56,330 nucleotides of DNA. It comes from Rhodobacterales bacterium HKCCSP123. GTDB taxonomy: Bacteria > Pseudomonadota > Alphaproteobacteria > Rhodobacterales > Rhodobacteraceae. The stretch covers positions 1-56,330 of the forward strand of contig WVSO01000016.1 in NCBI GenBank assembly GCA_015689745.1, given 5' to 3'. The position numbers and the translations under genes were made by a program. The notes under the pieces were generated by a model. That model was not told the origin of the DNA, did not search any database, and saw only the letters and a program-made list of their open reading frames with translations. Below are positions 44,927 through 53,771 of the stretch, in pieces. Position 1 is the first letter of the stretch. Every line of letters begins with the position of its first letter.

Positions 44927-45185
44927 AGAGCTGCTCGAGAAGAAACGGCGCGGCGAGATCACCCCTCCCGCGCCCGACGCGCCGGAATACGACCTGCCCG
45001 ATGAATTCTGGGAACGGGCCGAGGTCGTCTACCCCGAGCGCAAGACCCCCGTTTCCCTCCGCGTCGAGGCCGAGGTGCTGGAGTGGTTCAAGGCCCAGGG
45101 CCCCGGCCACCTCACCCGGATGCAGGCCGTCCTGCGCGCCTATGTCGAAGCGAAGCGCAAGCAGGAAGACAGCTCCAAGGGCTAA
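44898..45185 (+). CDS. brnA: BrnA-family antitoxin
   Basis: A 95-residue antitoxin with a disordered N-terminus (LEELLEKKRRGEITPPAPDA) and a C-terminal ribbon-helix-helix-like part (TPVSLRVEAEVLEWFKAQGP, then THLQ-like region reading LTRMQAVLRAYVEAKR). It neutralises BrnT and represses the pair. GTG start with AGGAAGGA upstream. Overlap with brnT ensures linked translation. Confidence 0.92.
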   Translation: MSDIRTATLEELLEKKRRGEITPPAPDAPEYDLPDEFWERAEVVYPERKTPVSLRVEAEVLEWFKAQGPGHLTRMQAVLRAYVEAKRKQEDSSKG

Positions 45186-45246
45186 GGGGCTAGAACCACC
45201 CTCCGCCGCGGCATAGGTCTGGGGAAACCCCTTCGGAGTGACCCCC

Positions 45247-45558
45247 ATGCCCCTGAGCCTCGTCTACCTCGCCCTCGTCATCGTCGGCGCGATCCTGCCC
45301 TGGACGTATTTCTACGCCTGGTTCGATGCGAACGGCTGGTCGCTCTCGGCCATGATCGACGCGTGGTACGTGAACGACGCCACCACCGCGCTGGTCTACG
45401 ACCTGACCATCGCCGCCATCGCGCTGACGATCTGGGCGCTGGTGGAAGCCGTCCGCGGCAACCGCTGGTTCCTGCTGGTCATCCCCGCCACCTTCGGCAT
45501 CGGGGTCAGCTGCGGCCTGCCGCTGGCGCTGTTCCTGAAGGCGCGCGAAACGGCCTAG
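45247..45558 (+). CDS. DUF2834 membrane protein
   Basis: A 103-residue protein with three membrane helices (SLVYLALVIVGAILPWTYFY, ALVYDLTIAAIALTIWALVE, FLLVIPATFGIGVSCGLPLA). It matches the small DUF2834 family, whose role is unknown. The ATG at 47 in this block (45247) is preferred to an in-frame GTG nine bases earlier. Its stop overlaps convergently with the DUF1674 gene by 4 bases. Confidence 0.82.
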   Translation: MPLSLVYLALVIVGAILPWTYFYAWFDANGWSLSAMIDAWYVNDATTALVYDLTIAAIALTIWALVEAVRGNRWFLLVIPATFGIGVSCGLPLALFLKARETA

Positions 45559-45746
45559 AAGTCGATGGCGAGGCCCTTCTTCTCCCAATCGCCGTAGCGC
45601 ACCGGTTCCGGGCCGTCACGGCCGCCCAACTCGGTCGGCAAGGCCACGTCCTTCGCCGCCTTGCGGCGCGCCTCGGCCTCGGCCAGCGCGCGCTGTGCGG
45701 CGGGGGGCAGGTGCGAGATGTCGCGGGTATCAGGCTGATCGCTCAT
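45555..45746 (-). CDS. DUF1674 protein (SDHAF4-type succinate dehydrogenase assembly factor)
   Basis: A 63-residue protein ending in the family signature ELGGRDGPEPVRYGDWEKKG-LAIDF. In mitochondria the relative Sdh8/SDHAF4 binds the flavinylated SdhA subunit before complex assembly; in alphaproteobacteria the same role is likely but inferred. It is divergent from rsmB (68 bases between starts). Confidence 0.9.
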   Translation of the reverse strand: MSDQPDTRDISHLPPAAQRALAEAEARRKAAKDVALPTELGGRDGPEPVRYGDWEKKGLAIDF

Positions 45747-45814
45747 CGCCGGGGTCCTTGTCGTCCTGTCCCCCGTGATATACGCGGCGGGGCTTCTGGA
45801 ACAAGGGTTCGGAC

Positions 45815-47065
45815 ATGGCGCTGGAGGCACGCAAGGCCGCACTGAAGGCACTGGACTGGGTGCTGCGCGAGCGTCGGATGCTCGCCCATCTGCCCGCCGA
45901 CACGCGGCTTGCGCCCGCAGATGCGGCGGGCGCGGCGCGGCTGGCCTCGCTCGTCCTGCGCAACCTCGAGCCGCTCGATGCCTGCCTCGCCCCCTATCTC
46001 GACCGCAAGCCGCCGCTTCCCGCGCTCCTCATCCTGCGGCTGGCCGCCGCCGAGCTTCTGATCGCGGGCGAGGACGCCCATGGCGTCGTCGACAGTGCCG
46101 TGACCCTGGCCAAGCGCGGCAAGAAGACCGCCCGGATGGGCGGCATGGTCAACGCCGTCCTGCGCAAGGTGGCCGCCGAAGGGCCGGAGCGGTTTGCAGC
46201 CGCCCCGCCGCAGCGCCTGCCGGGCTGGATCGGCGGGCCGGTCAAGAAACGCTGGGGCGCCGAGGTGCTGCGCGCCATCGAGGTCGCGCATGTCGCCCTT
46301 CCGCCCATCGACGTGACCGTGAAGCCCGGCGCGACAGTCGATATCCCCGAGGCCACGCGCCTGCCCACCGGCAGCCTGCGGATGCCGCCCGGCACGCAGG
46401 TCACCGCGCTGCCGGGCTACGCCGAGGGCGCGCTCTGGGTGCAGGACGCCGCCGCGGCCTTGCCCGTCCGCCTTCTGGGCGAGGTCAGGGGCAAGCGCGT
46501 CCTCGACCTTTGCGCAGCGCCGGGCGGCAAGACGATGCAACTGGCCGCCATGGGCGCCGAGGTGACGGCGCTCGACCTCTCCGAGCCGCGCATGGGCCGC
46601 GTGCGCGAGAACCTCGCCCGGACGGGCCTGACGGCCGAGCTGGTCATCGGCGACGCGCTTGAGCACGCCGCCGGGCCATACGACGCGATCCTCCTCGACG
46701 CGCCCTGCACCGCCTCGGGCACCATCCGCCGTCACCCCGACCTGCCGCATGTGAAAAGCTGGACCGAGGTCGAGCCACTGACGCGCCTTCAGATGCGCCT
46801 CCTCGATCATGCGCTGACGCTGCTGAATCCCGGCGGCACGCTGGTCTACTGCACCTGTTCCCTGCTTCCGGTCGAAGGGGAATTCCAGGTCACCGCCGCG
46901 CTGAAACGTCACGATGGGCTCAGCGTCATCCCCGCCAATGCGCGCGCGCTGGGCGGCGACGAAACCTGGCAGAGCGCCGAGGGCGGGCTGCGGCTGCGGC
47001 CCGATCTCTGGCCCGGTATCGGCGGGATCGACGGGTTTTACATGGCCGCCCTCACCCGACAGTGA
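45815..47065 (+). CDS. rsmB: 16S rRNA (cytosine-967 C5)-methyltransferase
   Basis: A 416-residue RNA methyltransferase: an N-terminal NusB-like helical domain (about 1-130) and a C-terminal Rossmann methyltransferase domain. Motifs are LDLCAAPGGKTMQLAAMG (SAM binding), LLDAPCTASGTIRRHPDL and YCTCSLLPVEGE, with the two catalytic Cys of m5C methyltransferases. It is the first gene of a conserved rsmB-heparinase-purH run. Confidence 0.94.
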   Translation: MALEARKAALKALDWVLRERRMLAHLPADTRLAPADAAGAARLASLVLRNLEPLDACLAPYLDRKPPLPALLILRLAAAELLIAGEDAHGVVDSAVTLAKRGKKTARMGGMVNAVLRKVAAEGPERFAAAPPQRLPGWIGGPVKKRWGAEVLRAIEVAHVALPPIDVTVKPGATVDIPEATRLPTGSLRMPPGTQVTALPGYAEGALWVQDAAAALPVRLLGEVRGKRVLDLCAAPGGKTMQLAAMGAEVTALDLSEPRMGRVRENLARTGLTAELVIGDALEHAAGPYDAILLDAPCTASGTIRRHPDLPHVKSWTEVEPLTRLQMRLLDHALTLLNPGGTLVYCTCSLLPVEGEFQVTAALKRHDGLSVIPANARALGGDETWQSAEGGLRLRPDLWPGIGGIDGFYMAALTRQ

Positions 47066-47127
47066 CACCGCGCGGAGCGGCGCGTATCCTGCCCCGCAAG
47101 AGACCCGGATCGAGCAGAAGCCCAGAA

Positions 47128-48885
47128 ATGGCCGACCCAGACGAGACCGAGACCACAGCGCCCCCGGCCGGGGGCGACGTGCGCCTGTCCGACCGCTGGG
47201 CGGCCTGGCGCGCGGGCCTGTCGGGGCCGCGGGTGCGCGGCTTCACCTGGCAGCCGGAACCGAGCTTCGCAGGGTCCGAGGCCCGGGGGCGGCAGCTGAT
47301 GGCGGGCAACCTCGTGCTCGGTGGTCGGCTCGTCGAGGCGCAGGGACGCCTGCCCTGGGACATCCCGCCTCCGAACGAGGCCTTCCTCGAGGCGCTGCAC
47401 GGCTTCAACTGGCTCGACGACCTGGCAACTGTGCCGGGGGGGGCGGGGCGCAAGACGGCGCAGGCCTGGCTATCGGGCTGGCTGAAGCGATACGGCGGCG
47501 CGCGCGGGCCAGGCTGGACGCCCGATCTGACCGGGCGGCGGCAGATGCGGTGGATCACCCATGCGATGTTCCTGATGAACGGCCAGACCCCCGAAGACCG
47601 CCGCCGCTTCTTCGCCACGCTCGGGCGGCAGGGGGGGCTCTTGCAGGCGCGCTGGCGCAACGCGCGCCGCGGGTTGCCGCGGTTCGAGGCGCTGACCGGT
47701 CTCGCCTATTCCGCCTGCGCGCTGACGGGGATGGAGACGCTCCTCAAACCCGCGCTGACGGCGCTGGCCCAGGAATGTGCGCAGGACATCGACGCGAGCG
47801 GCGGCATCGTCACCCGCAACCCGGAGGAGCTTCTGGAGGTCTTCCACCTGCTCACCTGGGTCTCGTCGATCCTAAGGGATATCGGCAAGCCCGCCGATCC
47901 CGCCATCGACACCGCGATCCTGCGCATCGCGCCGACCCTGCGCAGCCTGCGCCACGCCGACGGCACGCTCGTGCGGATGCATGGCGGCGGGCAGGGCGCA
48001 CCGGGGCGGCTCGATGCGGCGCTGGCGCGCTCGAACGTGCGCCCCGCCCGCGTGAAGGGGCTGGCGATGGGCTATGCGCGCCTTGGCGGGCGTCGCGTAT
48101 CGCTGATCGTGGATGCCGCGCCGCCGATGCTGGGGCCGGGCAGCTTCGACGCCCATGCCTCGACCCTTGCCTTCGAGCTGGTCTCGGGCCGGCAGCCCGT
48201 CGTCGTCTCGGCGGGCTCGGGGCGCCGCTTCGGCGCAGCCTGGCGGCGGGCGGGACGGGCCACGGCCAGCCACTCGACCCTGTCGCTGATGGGCTATGCC
48301 AGCGCGCGGCTGGCGCGCGGCGGCGACCGCAACCCACCCGAGAAACAGGATTTCGTGCAGGGCCCCGCAACGGTCGAGGTGCAGCAGGCCGAGATGAAGA
48401 CGGCCGACGGCCTTGCCCTGTCGCATGACGGGTGGCGCAAGACCCACGGGCTCGTCCACCTGCGCTCGCTCCAGCTCGACCGCGACGGCAGCCTGTTGCG
48501 CGGCGAGGACGGCCTCGCGGCGATGACCGAACGCGACCGCGCCACGCTCGACCGCGTCCTCGCGCGGCTTCCCGCCGACATCGGCCTGCGCTACGCGGTG
48601 CGCTTCCACCTCCACCCCGACGCCAGCGCCGAGATCGACATGGGCGGCACCGCGGTGTCGATCCAGCTTCCGGGGCGCGAGACATGGGTCTTCCGCTACG
48701 GCGGCGACGCGAAGCTGACGCTGGAGCCCTCGGTCTATCTCGACGGCGGGCGGGTGAAGCCGCGCGCGACAAAACAGATCGTTCTCACCGGCGCGCTCAC
48801 CGGGTATGGCAGCGCCGTGAGCTGGACGCTCGCGCGCCCCGTGGGCCTTCTGGCCGCGCCGGGCGCGGATGAGCAAGACGACTGA
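47128..48885 (+). CDS. Heparinase II/III-family protein
   Basis: A 585-residue protein with an N-terminal alpha-helical toroid domain (RLSDRWAAWRAG... to about 270) and a C-terminal beta-sandwich of the Hepar_II_III type (from about 310, with ASHSTLSLMGYASARL and RFHLHPDASAEIDM). Family enzymes are polysaccharide lyases; here it sits in housekeeping neighbourhood, so its role may be in envelope glycan handling. No signal peptide is evident. A GTG at 47062 overlapping the rsmB stop would add 22 residues; the ATG at 47128 is preferred, with moderate certainty. Confidence 0.85.
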   Translation: MADPDETETTAPPAGGDVRLSDRWAAWRAGLSGPRVRGFTWQPEPSFAGSEARGRQLMAGNLVLGGRLVEAQGRLPWDIPPPNEAFLEALHGFNWLDDLATVPGGAGRKTAQAWLSGWLKRYGGARGPGWTPDLTGRRQMRWITHAMFLMNGQTPEDRRRFFATLGRQGGLLQARWRNARRGLPRFEALTGLAYSACALTGMETLLKPALTALAQECAQDIDASGGIVTRNPEELLEVFHLLTWVSSILRDIGKPADPAIDTAILRIAPTLRSLRHADGTLVRMHGGGQGAPGRLDAALARSNVRPARVKGLAMGYARLGGRRVSLIVDAAPPMLGPGSFDAHASTLAFELVSGRQPVVVSAGSGRRFGAAWRRAGRATASHSTLSLMGYASARLARGGDRNPPEKQDFVQGPATVEVQQAEMKTADGLALSHDGWRKTHGLVHLRSLQLDRDGSLLRGEDGLAAMTERDRATLDRVLARLPADIGLRYAVRFHLHPDASAEIDMGGTAVSIQLPGRETWVFRYGGDAKLTLEPSVYLDGGRVKPRATKQIVLTGALTGYGSAVSWTLARPVGLLAAPGADEQDD

Positions 48886-48900
48886 AAAGGACATCCCCCC

Positions 48901-50484
48901 ATGACCACCGTGCCCCTGCGCCGCGCGCTGATTTCCGTGTCCGAAAAGACCGGGCTGATCGAGTTTGCCACCGCGCTGGACGCCGCGGGGGTCGAGCTGC
49001 TCTCGACCGGGGGCACCGCGCGCAGCTTGCGCGACGCGGGCCTGCCGGTGCGCGACGTGGCCGAGGTGACGGGCTTTCCCGAGATGATGGACGGCCGCGT
49101 GAAAACACTGCACCCGATGGTGCATGGCGGGCTTCTGGCGCTGCGCGACAATGCCGAGCATCTGGCGGCGATGGAGGCGCACGGGATCGGTGCGATCGAC
49201 CTTCTGGTCGTGAACCTCTATCCGTTCGAGGCGACCGTCGCCTCGGGCGCGGATTACGACACCTGCATCGAGAACATCGACATCGGCGGCCCCGCGATGA
49301 TCCGCGCCGCGGCCAAGAACCACGCCTTTGTCGGCGTGGTGGTCGATACCGAGGATTACGCCGACGTTCTGGCCGAACTGGCCGCCCAGGGCGGCACCAC
49401 GCTTGCCTTCCGCCAGCGCCTCGCGCGCACCGCCTATGCGCGGACGGCGGCCTATGACGCGGCTGTTTCCAGCTGGATGGCGGGTGCCCATGGCGATGCC
49501 ACCCCGCGCCGCCGCGCCTTTGCCGGGACGCTGAAGCAGACGATGCGCTACGGCGAGAACCCGCACCAGGCGGCGGCCTTCTACACCGACGGCTCGAACC
49601 GCCCCGGCGTCGCCACCGCCGTGCAGCACCAGGGCAAGGAGCTGAGCTACAACAACATCAACGACACCGACGCGGCCTTTGAACTGGTGGCGGAATTCGC
49701 GCCCGAGGACGGCCCGGCTTGCGCGATCATCAAGCACGCCAACCCCTGCGGCGTGGCCCGCGGCGCGACGCTGGCCGAGGCCTATCAGAAGGCCTTCGAC
49801 TGCGACCGCACCAGTGCGTTTGGCGGCATCGTCGCGCTGAACGGCACGCTCGACGGGGCCACGGCCGAGGAGATCGTCAAGATCTTCACCGAGGTCGTCA
49901 TCGCGCCGGACGCCGACGAGGAGGCCCGCGCGATCTTCGCCGCGAAAAAGAACCTGCGGCTTCTGACCACGGGCGCGCTGCCCGATCCGCGCGCGGCCGT
50001 GACCGCGTGGAAACAGGTCGCGGGCGGGCTTCTGGTGCAGGACAAGGATACCGGTTTCGTGGCCGAGGCCGACCTGAAGGTGGTGACGAAGCGCGCGCCT
50101 TCGGCTTCCGAGATGGCCGACCTGCGCTTTGCCTGGACGGTGGCCAAGCATGTGAAGTCCAACGCCATCGTCTACGTGAAGGACGGGGCGACCGTGGGTG
50201 TCGGCGCGGGCCAGATGAGCCGCGTGGACAGCTCGACCATCGCCGCCCTCAAGGCGGGCCGCATGGGCGCGGAGCTGGGCCTGCCCGAGACGCCCGCCAA
50301 GGGCTCGGTCGTGGCCTCGGATGCGTTCTTCCCCTTCGCCGATGGCCTGATGGCCGCGGCCGAGGCGGGGGCCACGGCGATCATCCAGCCCGGCGGGTCG
50401 ATGCGCGACGAGGAGGTCATCGCGGCCGCGGACGCGGCGGGCCTTGCGATGGTCTTCACGGGGATGCGCCACTTCCGCCACTGA
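48901..50484 (+). CDS. purH: Bifunctional AICAR transformylase / IMP cyclohydrolase
   Basis: A 527-residue enzyme for the last two steps of IMP synthesis. The N-terminal MGS-like cyclohydrolase domain (about 1-200) has [17 protein letters not shown] and [15 protein letters not shown]; the transformylase domain carries [17 protein letters not shown], the catalytic KHANPCG (Lys-His) and [17 protein letters not shown] precedes the ATG. Full length and motifs intact. Confidence 0.97.
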   Translation: MTTVPLRRALISVSEKTGLIEFATALDAAGVELLSTGGTARSLRDAGLPVRDVAEVTGFPEMMDGRVKTLHPMVHGGLLALRDNAEHLAAMEAHGIGAIDLLVVNLYPFEATVASGADYDTCIENIDIGGPAMIRAAAKNHAFVGVVVDTEDYADVLAELAAQGGTTLAFRQRLARTAYARTAAYDAAVSSWMAGAHGDATPRRRAFAGTLKQTMRYGENPHQAAAFYTDGSNRPGVATAVQHQGKELSYNNINDTDAAFELVAEFAPEDGPACAIIKHANPCGVARGATLAEAYQKAFDCDRTSAFGGIVALNGTLDGATAEEIVKIFTEVVIAPDADEEARAIFAAKKNLRLLTTGALPDPRAAVTAWKQVAGGLLVQDKDTGFVAEADLKVVTKRAPSASEMADLRFAWTVAKHVKSNAIVYVKDGATVGVGAGQMSRVDSSTIAALKAGRMGAELGLPETPAKGSVVASDAFFPFADGLMAAAEAGATAIIQPGGSMRDEEVIAAADAAGLAMVFTGMRHFRH

Positions 50485-50720
50485 GCACGCGGGTCCGTCC
50501 CGCCCGACGCCCCCGTTGCCCGCGCAGCGCAAGACGGATGCGGGCGCTTGACGGTCCGGACGAAGGGGGCTGCGCCTTGTCGCGGAGCGGCACCAGCGCC
50601 ACGGCGGGCGCTTTCTTGCCCGCCGGGACCCATCCCGCATGCCGACCCGTCATTCCTGCCGTATGATAGGACGTGGTGCCCGGTCTTCGGGCGGGCCACG
50701 ACAGGACAAGGGATAACCGC
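50485..50720. other. Spacer between purH and the PhnB-like gene
   Basis: No gene is supported in these 236 bases. A hairpin built on GCCCG-GTCTT-CGGGC (about 50678-50692) lies just before the next gene. Short minus-strand frames here lack start signals and look like high-G+C shadows. Confidence 0.45.
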
Positions 50721-51206
50721 ATGACACCGCTTGCCAAGGTCCGCACCTGCATCTGGATCGAGACCGACGCCGCCGGGGCGGCGCAGCTCTACACGGCGCT
50801 TCTGCCGGGCTCGCGCATCCTCGACCGGCAGGCGTTCGAGCACATGCTGACCCATGAACCCGAGGGCGTCCGGGTGATCGAGATCGAACTTGCCGGAACC
50901 CCCTACACCCTGCTCGAGGCCGGGCCACACCACCCGCCGACCGACCGCTTGTCGATCTCGATCGCAACCGATGACCAGGCCGAGACCGACCGGCTCTGGG
51001 ACGCGCTCACCGCCGACGGCGGGCAGGAGATGCCCTGCGGATGGCTGCGCGATCGATGGGGCGTGGCGTGGCAGATCACGCCGCGCCGCGTGACCGAGAT
51101 GGCCGCGAGCGGCGCGCCGGCGCGCGTCTCGGCGATGATGCGCGCGATGATGGGGATGACCCGGCTGGACCTTGCCGCACTCGAGGCCGCCTTTGACGCG
51201 GGCTGA
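50721..51206 (+). CDS. VOC-superfamily PhnB-like protein
   Basis: A 161-residue protein with the PhnB/3-demethylubiquinone-methyltransferase-like fold: [26 protein letters not shown], then a second half with [20 protein letters not shown] and the end motif [15 protein letters not shown]. The family is of the glyoxalase/bleomycin-resistance superfamily with no agreed function. A -AAGGGAT- site is upstream of the ATG. Confidence 0.88.
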   Translation: MTPLAKVRTCIWIETDAAGAAQLYTALLPGSRILDRQAFEHMLTHEPEGVRVIEIELAGTPYTLLEAGPHHPPTDRLSISIATDDQAETDRLWDALTADGGQEMPCGWLRDRWGVAWQITPRRVTEMAASGAPARVSAMMRAMMGMTRLDLAALEAAFDAG

Positions 51207-51275
51207 TGCCGCGCGTACTGGCCATTGCCACCGGCTTGGCCTATCCCGGCGAAAATGCCAGCCACGGAACGACCG

Positions 51276-51758
51276 ATGCGCCTCGTCCTGATCTCCGCCG
51301 CGATCTGGTTCGCCCTCGACCAGGGCTCCAAATACGCCGTGGTTCACGCCATGGGCCTGATCGAGCGCGGCGTGATCGAGGTCTTCCCGCCACTCCTCAC
51401 CTTCAGGATGGGCTGGAACACCGGCATCAATTTCGGCCTCTTCTCCGGCGGCCCCGAAACGACGCGCTGGGTGCTCATCGGAATCGCCGTCGCGATCACG
51501 GCCTGGCTGCTGTGGTGGTCGAGGAACGGCCTGACCCGGCCCATCGCGCTGATCTCGGCGGGCGCGGTGGTCGGCGGTGCGCTGGGAAACACCCTCGACC
51601 GGCTGATTTACGGGGCCGTCGCGGATTTCCTGAACATGTCCTGCTGTGGCATAGACAACCCGTTTGCCTTCAACGTTGCCGATATCGGCATCTTCGCGGG
51701 CGCCTTCGGGTTGCTGATCTTCGCCAATGACAGCAAGATGCCCCGTGACGACGCCTGA
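51276..51758 (+). CDS. lspA: Lipoprotein signal peptidase (signal peptidase II)
   Basis: A 160-residue inner-membrane aspartyl protease with four helices that removes the signal peptide of prolipoproteins. The conserved boxes are NTGINFGLF (48-56), [10 protein letters not shown] (104-113), VADF with catalytic Asp117, and FNVADIGIF with catalytic Asp136. An upstream in-frame ATG (51255) is possible, but the 51276 start fits the family's first helix. It heads a run of lipoprotein and protease genes. Confidence 0.93.
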   Translation: MRLVLISAAIWFALDQGSKYAVVHAMGLIERGVIEVFPPLLTFRMGWNTGINFGLFSGGPETTRWVLIGIAVAITAWLLWWSRNGLTRPIALISAGAVVGGALGNTLDRLIYGAVADFLNMSCCGIDNPFAFNVADIGIFAGAFGLLIFANDSKMPRDDA

Positions 51759-51803
51759 GATTTGCGATAGACCCCGGGCTCAAGGATGACGAAGGACCAC
51801 CGG

Positions 51804-52322
51804 ATGCCGCGCCTGATCAAGACACTCACGCTTGGTGCCGCGCTTGTTGCGCTGGCCGCCTGCGGCGGGGCGGGCGACCCGAGGCTGATGAACCTGCGCA
51901 ACACCGAATCCGGTCCTGACGAGTTCTCGGTGCTTCCGACCGAACCGATCGAGATGCCCCAGAACCTGCGCGAACTTCCGCCGCCGACGCCCGGTGGCAT
52001 GAACCGCACCGATCCCGACCCCGAGGGCGACGCGATCCGTGCGCTGGGCGGCAACCCCGAGCGCGCCGCGCGCGCGTCGGGCGACGTGATTTCCTATGCC
52101 TCGCGCTTCGGCGTCGCGCCCGACATCCGTGGCACGCTTGCCGCGGAGGACCTTGAGTATCGTCGCAGCAACGATGGCCGGCTCCTCGAGCGCATCTTCA
52201 ACGTCAACGTCTATTTCCGCGCGTATCGCCCCATGGCGCTGGACCGCTATGCCGAGCTCGAGCGCCTGCGCAGGGCAGGGATCCGCACGCCCGCGGCCCC
52301 GCCGCAGGAACTGTTCGAGTGA
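51804..52322 (+). CDS. DUF3035 lipoprotein
   Basis: A 172-residue predicted lipoprotein with lipobox LAAC (VALAAC-GGAGD, Cys at about 20). The mature part has LMNLRNTESGPDEFSVLPTEPIEMPQNLRELPPPTPGG in sequence (P-rich), diagnostic of DUF3035, followed by a helical tail ending PPQELFE. Function unknown; the place between lspA and the M16 pair is conserved in the group. A GAAGGA site supports the ATG at 51804; an in-frame ATG at 51786 is weaker. Confidence 0.88.
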   Translation: MPRLIKTLTLGAALVALAACGGAGDPRLMNLRNTESGPDEFSVLPTEPIEMPQNLRELPPPTPGGMNRTDPDPEGDAIRALGGNPERAARASGDVISYASRFGVAPDIRGTLAAEDLEYRRSNDGRLLERIFNVNVYFRAYRPMALDRYAELERLRRAGIRTPAAPPQELFE

Positions 52323-52400
52323 TCGCTCACAGCCGCGTCAACGCCGGTTGATGCCGGCAACGCAACGCATATCTTCCCAGAAACACCCGCAATCCGGAGG

Positions 52401-53771
52401 ATGCGCATGCTGCGTCGCCTTGCGCTGGCCCTTGGGCTGACACTGACCCCCTTCGTGGCGCAGGCCGCGGGCGAGGTCGCCGAGTTCATGCTCGACAACG
52501 GCATGCAGGTCGTCGTGATCGAGGATCATCGCACCCCTGCGGTCACCCACATGGTTTGGTACCGCACCGGCGCCGCCGACGAGCCGCCCGGCCAGTCGGG
52601 CATCGCCCATTTCGTCGAGCACCTGATGTTCAAGGCCACCGACGATCTGGCCTCGGGAGAGTTCTCGGCCACGGTCGAGGCGAATGGCGGGTCGGACAAT
52701 GCCTTCACCAGCTGGGATTACACCGGCTACATCCAGCGCGTCGCCGCAGACCGTCTTGGCCTGATGATGCAGATGGAAGCCGACCGGATGCGGGACCTCG
52801 TCTTTGACCCGGTGGAAGTGGCGACCGAGCGGAGCGTCATCATCGAGGAGCGCGCGCAGCGCACCGACAGCTCGCCCGGCGCCCTCTTCAACGAGCAGAT
52901 GGCCGCGGCCTTCTATCTCAACCATCCCTACGGCATCCCGATCGTCGGATGGCGCCACGAGATCGAGGCGCTGACGCTCGAGAACGCGCGCGCCTTCTAC
53001 GACACCTGGTACCACCCCAACAACGCGATCCTGATCGTCGCGGGCGACGTCACCCCCGAGGAGGTGCTGACGCTCGCGCAGGAGCATTACGGCCCGATCC
53101 CGGCCTCGGACAACCTGCCGCCGCGCATGCGCCCGACAGAACCGCCCCACATCGCCGACCGGCGCATCCATTTCGAGGACGAGCGCGTCGCGACCCCCTA
53201 CGTCTCGATCCGCATGCTCGCCCCCGTGCGCGAGCCCGGCGACCAGGCCGAGGCAGCGGCACTGGTCTATCTCTCCGAGCTCCTGGGCGGAAGCGGCCAG
53301 ACCTCGCTGATGGGGCGCAGGCTCCAGATCGAGGAAGAACGCTCGCTCTTCGTGGGCACCTTCTACGATGCGACCAGCGTTGATCCCTCGGGCTTCTCGA
53401 TGGTCAACGCGCCGGTGCCCGGCGTCTCGCTGGAAGAGGCCGAGGACGATCTCTGGCGCATGGTCGAGACCTTCCTCGAGGAAGGCATCGACCCCGGGCA
53501 TTTCGCCCGCATCCAGTTCCAGATCGAGGCCGGCGAGATCTACGAGGAAGACGACACGCAGGGCCTTGCCCGCAGTTATGGCATGCAACTGACCACGGGC
53601 CTGAGCGTCGCCGATGCCGAGGCCTGGACCGAGGTTCTGGCCGCGGTGACGCCCGAGGACGTGATGGCGGCCGCCCGGCGGCTCTTCGACGATCCTTCGA
53701 CCGTCACCGGCTACCTGATGCGCCCGCCCGAACCCGACACCGAAGCGGACACCACGGAGGTGAGCCAATGA
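52401..53771 (+). CDS. M16 zinc peptidase, catalytic partner
   Basis: A 456-residue secreted peptidase (signal peptide to about residue 22, FVAQA-AGE). The inverted zinc motif HFVEH (His70, Glu73, His74) and the distal Glu in SVIIEERAQRT make it catalytically competent. It overlaps the next gene, a second M16 protein without the zinc site, by 4 bases; such pairs usually form a heterodimer, as in the mitochondrial processing peptidase. Substrates are probably periplasmic peptides. Confidence 0.94.
   Translation: MRMLRRLALALGLTLTPFVAQAAGEVAEFMLDNGMQVVVIEDHRTPAVTHMVWYRTGAADEPPGQSGIAHFVEHLMFKATDDLASGEFSATVEANGGSDNAFTSWDYTGYIQRVAADRLGLMMQMEADRMRDLVFDPVEVATERSVIIEERAQRTDSSPGALFNEQMAAAFYLNHPYGIPIVGWRHEIEALTLENARAFYDTWYHPNNAILIVAGDVTPEEVLTLAQEHYGPIPASDNLPPRMRPTEPPHIADRRIHFEDERVATPYVSIRMLAPVREPGDQAEAAALVYLSELLGGSGQTSLMGRRLQIEEERSLFVGTFYDATSVDPSGFSMVNAPVPGVSLEEAEDDLWRMVETFLEEGIDPGHFARIQFQIEAGEIYEEDDTQGLARSYGMQLTTGLSVADAEAWTEVLAAVTPEDVMAAARRLFDDPSTVTGYLMRPPEPDTEADTTEVSQ

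Noticed and set aside
47872-50640. Very long minus-strand open frame (922 codons) across heparinase and purH
   Set aside because: It is antisense to two well-recognised genes, has low-complexity R/G/H/A-rich composition, and shows no family motifs; long antisense frames are common in high-G+C DNA.
50456-50752. Minus-strand 98-codon frame in the purH-PhnB gap
   Set aside because: Arg/Ala-rich, overlaps the end of purH and the start of the next gene, with no start signals or motif.
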